Shown: one piece after another, positions 40,061 through 52,000 of the stretch | Position numbering within the stretch: position 1 is the stretch's first letter | How the letters are laid out: each line of letters starts with the position of its first letter | Source of the DNA: Diabrotica undecimpunctata | Taxonomy: Eukaryota; Arthropoda; Insecta; Coleoptera; Chrysomelidae | Assembly (NCBI RefSeq): GCF_040954645.1 | Contig: NC_092810.1 | Coordinates: 68,446,660-68,510,659 of the forward strand | Length of the DNA stretch: 64,000 bases | Reading direction: 5' to 3' | Program-made: the position numbers and the translations under genes | The notes under the pieces: model-generated | Told to the model about the DNA's origin: nothing | Seen by the model: only the letters and a program-made list of their open reading frames with translations | The model's database searches: none

Positions 40061-43000
40061 CGTTTATATTTGTTCATAAAGGCCGGCCGGCAGGGATCTA
40101 CGGAAAAGCCACATTTAGGCGCAAGCCCCCATCTATTGCCGTACTGCTCATCCTTAGGTCCACTAGCAAAGTCTAAGTAACAGATCCGTTTAGAATTTAC
40201 CGCTACTACATTAGACTTTTCTTTTCTAGCCAGGGTTTGAACCATCGTCCGTTTAATCATTCAACAACAAAATTGGCGATTATAAGTCAGAAAACGGCAG
40301 AAAACGTTATGAAGCGACATATAGTAATATTATTAGTACTTATGAAGATATAATTGGACAACGCGGCTTAAGAGTAAGAAACAATAGAGGGGATAGATTA
40401 AATATATTTGCACAGACCATTCAATTGGCAATTATGAACACTGAAGCTGTCCCCAGAAGACTCTATACTTGTAAATCTCCCTTGGATTCTCCAGAACGCC
40501 AAAGATGTCGTTAGAAATCGTATTGATTTCATCATGGTGAATAAAATATATAGCAGTCAGTGAAAACCTATCCCAGTGCAGACCATTGTGCATAGGATTC
40601 GACCATAATCCACTCATTGCCAATATAAAAATTAGAGGGAAGAAAACAAAAACACTAAAAACAATTAGAAGGTACTCAGAAAACTAAAGGAAGAAGAAAG
40701 TAATTGAAAGAATAACAAAACATAAATATTACAGTTGATACCAATGCAGCAGTGTCTTCAGTACAAATCACATCAGACTTATCAGCCTCAGGAAATAGGC
40801 TTTACCTTTCTGTTTTTGCCAGCTTTGGGTATAACTTATATTTAAATGTAAATATTGTTACGATAAATATCATGGCCTAAAATAACTGTAAATATATTAT
40901 GACTAATTCTGTTTTTGTTGTAGAAATTTCGGCGAAGGATCTAGACCCAAATTATGATGAATCATCCGACTCGAGGTGTCCAGGTAGGCCGAAATAAGAC
41001 CGGTCTGAGCTTCTGGTTACTTCGATGGGAGATCGCCGCCGTTCTCGAATAACAGGATTTCATATATAATAACGGAACTTTAATTGAAGAGTCAGTTAAT
41101 TTTGAACGCGCTCGAGATTTTAATTGTTACGTTCGTCCAGATAAATTATGTAATATTAATTAAATAAATTAATATAAATTATCGTGCTTTTTAATAAATT
41201 AAAGTAGGAACAATGTAATAAATTAGTAAAGACATTATAAATTAAATAAAGACATAGCAGTTAAATAAATTCACTACAATATATTCAGATTTATAAGATT
41301 TGCAGAGACGGAATATTTATAAAAATATTAAATCATGTATAAAAATACCCTGAAATGACCTTTTTTATTGGTTTTGTTTTATATTAGTGAACAAAATAGT
41401 AATTTCGGTATTTGGTTGAAAATAATTTTATTAACTATTAAATATTTAACGATTGAGATAAATAATAAATAAAATTGTTATTCAGTGACACCAAAAATTA
41501 ATATATTTGGTAATGTATACACTTCATTGCCGATATATTAATTTTTAATTACTAAGGTTACCGTAATATCGTAGTTAAAATTACAAGAAAATCAAAAAGA
41601 TAATTTATGTAATAAATACACTGTGTAACATGTTCCCAGAAAAGGACTGTTCAATGAAATGTTTATAATTTCACATTTCTTGCTAATAAAACTATATATT
41701 TTATTTTGGCCCATATCATTCATAGAATAGTTTGAACATTGTTGGTTACTAGTAGGACATAATTAGTACAGACTAGTAAACTTGGAACAAGAAAACTGTA
41801 TATCAAAGCCAGACATGGACTTGCCTATGAGGTAAACTCAAGTTAGGAGTTAATAATAGAAATTTACAAAAGCTATTAAATCTATTGAAGTATAGCTGTA
41901 AAAATGTGGCAAATCTAACATATAAAATATATTAAAAAACATATCGCTACCATGGAAGAAGACTTTGTATATGTCATATGTCAAAATGCGACACTTTTCA
42001 AAAATGACCATTTAAAAAATCGATGAATTTTAAAAATATCAATACACTTGACATGACGCATTACCACGAAGAGGCTAATATATTGGCTTTGGTGTGTACT
42101 AGTCTGTACAAAGTTACAGTCAATAATTCTTAAAAAAATGTGTTCGGGGTTTGGAGATAATTCACTTCTTTATTAAAATTTTTTTACGTGTTTTTTTACA
42201 AATGTAGATTTGTCACATAAAAATAAGAACAAAGACGCTATAGTGTAAAAACTAAAAACTACTTGTTTTCATTTGAAAATTCATTCTTTAACTTTAAATA
42301 ATACACTCTTCATTGTTTTTGACAGGTTAACTTTAGCATGAGTCTACATCTAAATCATTGAGACATTTTTATAATCTGAACAAATTCCAACTGGATTTAT
42401 TTTTTAAAGAACTTCATAAGTCATCACAAATCATTTGTAGATAGTTGGGTTCAAAAATTCAAAAAGTTCTAATAATTTTCTAAAATACTGGCATAACTCA
42501 AAAGAATACTACAAGTCATTTTAGACATAGCCTTAACTTATTTACAAGACTGACATAAATCAAAATCGTTCTTCACAGAAAGTATTGTATTATCTTATTG
42601 TGCTTTTGAAAAAGGACGGCATATATCAAAATATGACAGTATTGTGCAAAATGTCGAACCAACTTTTCTTATTTATCTTAATAACAATAACGACACTTCT
42701 ACCATCTGACGGCCTTAGGCATAAACTAAGTAGCGATATACTTGTTGCAATATTAAACGATATCCTGTTTGACACATCTTCTTCTTCTAATGGCGCTACA
42801 ACCCTTTGTGAGTCTTGGCCTGCTTAACAATGTTCTTCCATTCTGCCCTGTCGGGTACTTTTCTTCGCCACTGCCTGATGTTCATGCTTTTAAGATCCCT
42901 CTCTACGTCGTCTATCCATCTTTTACGGGGCCTTCCTCTTGTTCTGTTTCCTTGGGGCTTCCATCTCTGGACTACTTTTACAGCTCGATTATCTGGCATT

Positions 43001-46000
43001 CTTTCTAGGTGACCAAGCCAGTTTAGTCTTTGTGACTTTACAAATCTGACAATATCTGCGCTCTGCATTAGTTCATCCGCTCTGCATTCATTATGTTTGA
43101 CACATAGTATTTTAAAAATTGGATACTACGAGACCAAATTTTATGTTCAGGAAAAGCTAGAAACTTCATTTTTCAACTACCAGAATTGTAACTAACTAAT
43201 AGACTGTTTCGACGGAATCTACATAAACCTTAGTTAAATATTGTTTGCACAGGACTAAATATTCGTAAAATGATGGGAGATGATATATAAAAATGATATT
43301 AATAATAGCCCATAGATGAATATGATTGTAGAGATCGAACGAAGGGGAAATCTAAATGTCAAATAGACAATAATAGTCCTTTATATCGTCATGTCTAAAA
43401 AGTTTGTGTTCCGACCATACTATGATATATTATTAGATTATTAGCTAGTGTTAGGTCTAGGTAAAGAGAAACTTAAGGACACAAAGGCAAACTCTCGCCC
43501 ATATTATCCGCAATATAGTGGTCACAAGTATATATGCATCATATACATATACATAGCAGGAAATAGGAAACAACTGCGAGTCTATCAACTACGCACATAC
43601 CGCTAAAACTTAAAATATCCCTAATATTCCAGAAATAAATTTCTGCAATGGCTTTATAAAAGGCGGCGTATTAGTAATATAAAAGATTTCTTTCTATCTA
43701 AAAGTTTATTTTCCTGCCACACTATGGCGTGTTTGGCTTACTGAGTCTTATCAGATATTCATCATCATTCTGGCTTTACAACCCTGCATGGATTCTAGCC
43801 TCCTTAAGAGTTTCTTTCCAGTCGTCTCTATCCATTGCCTTTCTCCGCCAAGCACGTATTCCCATATTTCTCATGTCTTTATCGATGTTATCAAGGAACC
43901 TTGTACTGGGTCTTCCTCTTTTTCTCTGACCAATGGGTCTATCAAGGAGCGTTTCTAGATGGTTCATTTTGTTCCATCCGCATTACATGTCCTATCCACC
44001 TCAGACGTCCTATCTTAATATGTTTTACGATATCAGGTTCCTGCCGTTCCTGGTATATTCTATAAAGTTCGAAGTTGTATCGTCTTCTCCACACTCCATT
44101 GTCATTCACTGCTTCATAGATTCGCCTTAGTACTTTTTTTTTTGGAAACATCATAACATGTTTTCATTATTTTTTGTTAAAGTCCAGGTATCTGAACCAT
44201 ATGTTGGGATTGGGCGTATTATTGTTTTGCAGAGTTTTATTTTTGTATTTCTCGATATAATTGTAGATTTAAGGAGGAGATTGAGCCCAAAATAGCATCT
44301 GTTGGCCGTGCAAATTCTGCGGTTTATCTCTGCGGTAGTATTATTTTCAATGTTAAGGAGCGCTCCCAGGTAGACAAATTCGTTCACTGCTTCGATATCG
44401 TCGTTTTCTATAAAAAGTGGTCGTAGGATTTGTGGTTGCGTGCTTATTTCCATATACTTGGTTTTGCTGGTGTTTATTAAACCCATTTTTGTAGCTGATT
44501 CTTTTAATGCTACATACGCCTTTCGTACAGCGTTTTCCATTCTCCCAACAATATTGATATCATCAGCATAGGCCAGGTGCACTGATTTATTATATATTGA
44601 ACCAGTAGTTGTGATTTGTGACATACGTATTACTTTTTCCAGATCCAGATTGAACAGTATGTTCAGGGAGAGAGTCTCTTTGGCGCAGCCCGTTATTTGT
44701 TTTAAAAGGTTCAGACAGTTCCCCCTGAATTCGTACTCTACATTTAACTTTTTCAAGAGTTAGTTTTGTTAAATTTACCAACTGATTTGGCATTCCTAGC
44801 TCTTTCATTGCTTTGAACATTTCTCTTTTATTCAGAGTCATAAGCTGCTTTGTAGTCTATAAATATGTGATGAGTATCAATGCCATATTCCAGTGTTTTT
44901 TCCAAAATTTGTTTCAGGGTTGCTATCTGATGAATTGTCGATTTACCACCTCTAAAACCAGCCTGGTATTTTCCTACTATCCGTTCTGCATATGGTGCCA
45001 TATGGTGACAGTGCTGTGGAAAATATTTTATACGCTGCATTTACAAGCGTAATTCCTCTGTGATTAGAGGATTCAAAGATATCTCCTTTTTTGTATAGCG
45101 TGCAAAGTATTCCAATATTCCAATATTTGGGGAGGGATTTCTATGTCCATATTTCTTTTATAAGCTTCTGTAATGCCATTCTGGTATCATGACCACCTTC
45201 TTTATATAGTTAAAGTATTCCACTCATCAGATATTGGTAGGTCGAAAATAAAATAAATAACAAAAAATGAATCAAAAAAACAAACTCTGTCCAATCATCA
45301 TTGGGGTGCAGACGAAGACTCATTGCTTCAGATTTATAGATGTCTTATTCGTTCTAAAATAGACTACTGCAGTTTCATTTATATGTCAGCTAGCCCATCA
45401 GATTTAAAACACTTCTGTACACAACACTACACTCCGAATGTGCCTTGGAGCCTTTAGGTCGAGCCCTGCAGAGAGTTTATACAGAGAAGCTAATGAACTT
45501 CCCCTCTGGCTACGTCGCCGGCAACTCCTTTTAAAATATTCGTCTCGAATCTCAGCTAATACCGAAAACCCAGCTTATAAATTATTAAGTAATGAACTTT
45601 TAAACTCTCCTTCTCCTATTAAACTTCAGTCTATGCCACAGTATCTCTCACCACATCTGAATAATATCGATCTTTCAGTCACAACTCCAATATTAATATC
45701 ACCTAAACCTCCCTGGAATAAATCGATAGCCGATTTTAATCTCTCGTTAACTAATTATGATAAGTAGACTTCGGCAAATATGCATATTGCATATTTTGCA
45801 TATTGTGCATATTTTATGCAAATATTTCATATTTTGGCATATTTGTATAAAAGTTTGCATAAAGTGCATAAAAGTTCAGATTTTTATACTGTATTTGAAA
45901 ATTTTTAAACATACCAATTTATTTCAATTCTTGTATAAAATTTTGTAGTCATTTTAATCAAGAAATGATCTAAGTACGTAATCTCTACAGGTACAAAACA

Positions 46001-49000
46001 TTTACAATTTCAAAGAAGATCAATTTAAGTAGCCCTCAACATTCTTAGAAAGTCTCGGTCACTGAGGCATTCAGTTATTGGATAATCGCTAAGGGTTCGC
46101 TCATTTGCATTTTATGATCTAATCCCCAAATCTATCTACAATTTATTGTATCTTAACAGCAGGTAAACGGCTAATAGTTTTGTTCCTAATTTAGGGATTT
46201 TCCAAAATCTCCTAGTTTATTGAATTAGGTACCTAAACATTTCTAATTTGATGCTCAGATTTGTAAATCATTTTTGTTTTGATATTCAAAGCGTAAACAC
46301 TCGTTGTGCGTAACAAAAAGGAAGATTGTGATTTTATAATGCCTAAAACAACCAGTGCTTCAACTTGGATTAAACCTTATAAAGAGCTGTCTATGGATAT
46401 GGGAAAAATCTACTGTTCAGTCTGTGGCAAAATTGTAAGTATCTAATATTTTCTATTAAATATCTAATATTTCATACATACAGGGTGTTTCCAAATGACA
46501 CTTACAACGTTTGACTGTAGATACTTCTCGAAAAATTGAACAAAACGATATAGTTAATGAGGGGTCAAACTTATTTACTTTTCGAGATACAGGGTGTTAA
46601 AATTAAAAAAAATTAAATTCTTTTAGTTAATAACAACAATAACTTTAAAACCAATAAACGTATTTACTTGAAATTTAGTACTCGTAGGTTGTTTTTAAAT
46701 GAAAAATAGCTTCCTTTAGTGAGAAAAAATTGTCCATGGTACAATACAATGGTGTGTATTTAGAAAAAATTTTCACCTTTACTTTTTTTTTTGAAGTCAG
46801 CTATTCTAAATCACAATTATTTTTATTGTAAATCACACATTGCAAAAAAAGGAAAAATAGGAGGAAAACATCAAACTTCAATGGCTAAATGTTTCCAATC
46901 TACTTCAAAAAAATTAGATGAGCAAGAAACTTTTAATGAAGACTTGTGTCGCGCATTAGTGTCTGCAAACATACCGCTTTCAAAATTAGCAAATGTAAAT
47001 TTTGGTTCGTTTCTAAAAAAATATTGCAAACTTAATGTTCCAAGTGATCGGTCTCTAAGAAGAAATAATGTGAACGGGCTATACTCGTCGGTGTTAATTA
47101 ATATTAAGGAAGAAATTGCAGATAATTATTTTTACATATCTGAAGACGAAACCACTGATTCCTCAGGAAAGTATATTGCTCATTTATTGATTGGTGTTCT
47201 TAAAGAAGATACCTTACCAAAATCTCATCTTATTTCATGCCAGCAACTTGAGAAAACAAATGCTTTAACAATTTCGCGTTTTATACAAGAAACATTAGCA
47301 ACTTTTTTTCTTCCGACAACTATTCCTTCTAATAAATTACTGCTTATTTTATCGGATGCTGCTCCTTATATGGTGAAAGCAGGACAAAATTTAAAAATAT
47401 TTTTCCCAGATTTAATACATGTTACTTGTGTAGCGCATGGATTAAACAGAGTTGCAGAGGAAATACGAAAAAAGTTTCCTCTTGTAAATACCATGATATC
47501 CAGTGTCAAAAAAGTATTTCTTAAATCTCCTATAAGAATTCAACTTTATAAAGAAATGCTACCTAACATTCCTCTTCCACCATAACCTATTTTAACGCGA
47601 TGGGGAACATGGTTAGAAGCAGCTAATTTTTATGCAGATCATTTTGTTAAAATAAAGAACATAATTGATACGTTAACAGATGAAAGTTCCCAATCTCTTT
47701 TGGATTCTAAACAAACTTTTCAGACTTTTCAGCTTCAACAAGAACTTTCATTTATAAAATCAAATTTTAGTTTTGTTCAAAACACAATTACTCAGTTAGA
47801 ATCACCAAAACTGTCATTGTTCGAAAGTACAGCATTAATAAAAGAATTTGCGTCATGTTGTCGGAACGTTAGAGGTAATATTGGAAAAGATATTTTAAAA
47901 AAATTTGAAGTTACTATGGAAAAAAATAAAGGTTACCATATTCTTTCTGAAGTAGTCAGTGTTCTAGCTGGAAATATTTCGGAAACAATTAATTTAGAAC
48001 CAAATGTTTTGGTTAGTTTGAAAAATGCTCCCGTTACATCAGTTGATGTTGAACGAAGTTTTTCCATATATAAATATATGTACTCAGACAGAAGCCACAA
48101 GTTTTTGTTAGAAAATTTTGAACACCACTTGGTCATTTATTGTTACCATAATTCTAAATAAGTTTATTCATACTTAAAAATGATGTAGTTACTTAAAATA
48201 AATGTAAATCTTAATGAATAGTAGGAAATATTTAGTTTTTATTACACTTTTTTTTAAATAAAATTGTTACTATTTTACGATTTTTTTATTTATTTGTATG
48301 CATATTTTGTAAAATATTTGCATATTTTCGGGTAAACACGTGCATATTTATGCGCATATTTTCTACATTTTTATTTGCATATTTGCCGAAGTCTAATGAT
48401 AAGCATCAGACAAATCCACAATTTCTAAGGCAAACCTTTAAAGAATTAATTGCTAACAACAGTTTTGACCAAATTTTATACACATATGCTTCTAAGAGTT
48501 CTACAGCTGTTGGATGTGCTGTAACTTCAAACACCGATTTAATCACATCTTGTAATCTTCTGCTCTTCTGCTGCATACATACTGCTGAACTATTCTCTAT
48601 TCTCCAAGCTACAAACTTATTATCTCCAAACTATAAAAAAGTAGCAATATGTACAGACTCTTTAGCGTCTATCTATTCTCTCAAAAGTATGTACACGGTA
48701 CATCCTTTGGTTCAAGCTATTCAAAACTCTTTCGATAGTTTAATCTCAATGGGAGTATCCATAACCATGATCTGCATTCCTTCTCATGTAGGAATCCCAG
48801 GTAACGAACTAGCCGACCTCTTTGCAAAACAAGCCTCGTCTTCTAATATGGAGACTGAAAACATACAACTTCATACAGATTTACAGTCGCATTTTAAAAA
48901 TATTATCCAAATGTCTTGGCAAGATCACTGGAATAAAATCCCTTCCAAGCTTCGTGGCATCCATCCCAGCGTTAAAAAGCTTGAGTTTCCTTCCATGACA

Positions 49001-52000
49001 CGAAAAAACAAAATCTTAATTCGCCGACTTAGAATCGGCCATACAAGACTAACTCATAAACATTTAATGACTTTCCAAGATCCACCTACATGCACACACT
49101 GTGGTAATATTCTATCTGTTAAACATATTCTTGTAGACTGTCCCCACTTTAACAACGAAAGAAAAAATAATCTTTTGAGTCAAAACCTACAAAATATTCT
49201 CAGTTCGCCAGATCAATTTCAAAACCTTACTAATTTCCTCTATGAAACCAAGCTTTACCAGGATATTTAGAAGAAGAAACGTAGTTTAGAATTTGATAAT
49301 TAATTATTGTACCAATATTTAATGTATTTCTTTATTAATTGTAATGTTACTGTATATTCTTGTAATGTAATGTAATAAAATTGTACCTGTGTCAGTGACC
49401 TACGCTGTCGAGAGACGTAAAGCTAAATAAAAAAAAAAGACACAATATATTGTAATGAAAATTACATTTCATAATTGTTTATTGACGTTTCGATTTCTAC
49501 TCCTCTCGATCTTACTCTTTCTAATCGTTTTTCATCCAATGAGGAAATGACACTGGAAGAAGATGAAGGATATAAGCTTACAACGTAAGAAATGCCTAGT
49601 CTCATGTTTATTCTGTAGCCTGGTACAACAGCAGAGATCCCAGAAGAAGAACCTCCTGGTTTGCTCACTTGCACCAGTAGTTTGTTTATTAGAAACAATA
49701 AAAATATCAAGTACCAAATTGGATGCAGGACTAAAGTCAACGACAATATATTTCTAACACTAATACATGGTTAACATAATCTTCTAACATATTACCTTCA
49801 TATTAAATTCCTTTTCTTCTGTATCACTTTCTTTACTAGTTAAAGAATCTCCTAAGTTTTGCACAGCTACCCCATGCGGCCTTTTAAATATTTGTTGTTG
49901 AGCTGCCAGTTTATCAGTCTTTTTCGAACTATCAGAATATAACATTCTTCCTATCCTCATTATATGAGCAACTATATAAATATCTTTGTTTAATTCTGCA
50001 CTGCCCAAATCCTAAAACAGAAAACGAATTATTATATAATAATTATTTCTTTTCAAGTATTACTAATAAATTAAGGTAATCAATTTACATAATAGCATTT
50101 AAGGAAAATAAACAAGTCATCAGCATTGTTCAATAATTTTACTAGCAGAGTATTTAAAACGATACCTTTATTTCTAAATTTTCATAATACAGGTTTTTGG
50201 CTTTAGTTTAATATTAGACTATTACTGGATTTATATCTGTCGAGTACATAAAGTGGTCCTCATAAGAGTACACACTGTTTATAATGCAATATTAATTTTA
50301 ATAATATAAAATTTATAAAAATTTTAAACAAAAAAAAATGAATTTGATTCCTTTTTGTCGACTTTTAATTTGCTCAATCATTAGATACCACAAAAGTTTT
50401 CGGAAGACAAATAGCAGTGTGTGAACCAAGATATTATATGTAATAACAAATAAAAATCGCATATTCTTGTATTTTTTTTTTCAATTTAGCAGTTTATTGT
50501 CCGCCAAATTATCATCTTAACATGAATGAATTTGAAACACTTTTTAGATCATTAGGACCCAGGTTCTTGTGGGTGGCGACTACAATTCAAAAAACAAGTT
50601 CTGGGGTTCAAGATTATCTCCTTCTTCACCCCCCCCCCCCTTCTCCCCCCTCTCCCCTCCTCTCTCCCCCCCCCCCCGGAAGAGGTAGAGTAGGTAACTA
50701 AAATATCTTTCAAACCAACTTACTGGTCAACCGATCGAAATAGACTACCCGATCTACTTGACTTTTTTTATCTATAAAGGAATACCAAAAAAGACCTATC
50801 GTCAGATCATTCACCAATCATTGCAGCCAGAATGATCATAAAAATATCCACCTCTAAGACTAACGAATAAAACAATAGACTGGAATATGTTCATAAAAAA
50901 TCCTACAAGAAAAAATAGACCTAAAAATCCCACTAAAACAACCACAAGAAATAAAAATAGCAATTAAACGTTAACAAAACAAATACTCAAAGCTCCATGA
51001 ACAAAAATGTTAGAAAAACGAAAACCTCGTAAAAAAATGGCATCAAACTCGTTCACTTTGTTAACGAAGTAAAAAGTCTAATAAAAAACCTCAATAAAAA
51101 AAATCGACTGGACATGATCTGATAACAATTGCATAGGATGGTGGAAAAGATACAATCAGTCTTCCAGGAAAAGAGTTTTTGCAATGTTAGTCAAACATCT
51201 GACAAGGTTTGGCATCCAGGATTACTATTCAAACTGAAAAAAGCAATATCTCAGCTGATATACACGATACTAAAAGCATACCTCGAAGAAAGTATTTGAT
51301 GCAAGATACGAAGAAAGTGTGTCTAACATCCACAACATGGATCCCGCATGGCAGTGTCTTGGGACCAATTCTCTACACAATCTTTACAGCTGATTTCCCA
51401 ACTGGAGAAGAATCCACAATCCAAACATTCGCAGATGACTCTGCAATTCTGGTCAAAAACCCAGATCCCATACAAGCAGCTGAAATATTACAAAAAGCCA
51501 TATATTTAATTGAAATATGAGCTAAGAAATGGAAGATAAAGATCAACGAAGCAAAATCAGTTAACGTGGTATTTACTAAATGTTACAAAGAAACACCAAA
51601 TATTCTAATGCATACCAAGAACATTCGCAAAACTGATACTGTTATATATGTTGGATTACACCTTGACAAGAGGCTAACATGGAGGACACACATGTGGATG
51701 AAGATGGATAACAAAATATTACTGTATAATGCAATCATCCGGCCCATCTGGACACACGGGATTGAACTGTGGGGAACTGCAGCCATCACTAATGCGCCTT
51801 GGTTCATTCCAAATGCAGACATTTGACTTGAAGGTCGAAACAGTGAAGCAAATGATCGTTAAAAGCAGTGATAAATATTTTAAACGACTGGAAAAACACC
51901 CCAACATATTAGAAAATATTTGCCTAGAATTAGGTTTAGTTATTAATTATAAACTCAATAGGAGTTAATAGTCATTGGACTAAAACTTTTGCTTACATAT

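Larger units (their letters stand above)
45765..48395 (+). mobile_element. hAT DNA transposon with 8-bp target duplication
   Basis: Terminal inverted repeats TAGACTTCGGCAAATATGCA and its complement bound 2,631 bp. The direct duplication ATGATAAG lies at 45757-45764 and 48396-48403, the 8-bp length typical of hAT. It sits in a LINE coding sequence. Subterminal TGCATATT-type repeats are dense at both ends, as in many hATs where they serve as transposase sites. It contains a transposase with one stop and a nested short repeat. Confidence 0.95.
45285..49438 (+). mobile_element. Jockey-type LINE 3' part with RNase H, interrupted by a hAT transposon
   Basis: The left part (45285-45764) and right part (48396-49270) join in frame across the hAT insertion (TNYD-K/HQTN). 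The left part has [10 protein letters not shown] and [20 protein letters not shown], the RT thumb region. The right part is an RNase H domain plus a zinc knuckle. The element ends in AAGCTAAATAAAAAAAAAAG. It is 5'-truncated, so the RT catalytic core is absent, and there is a frameshift near 45415. Confidence 0.88.
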
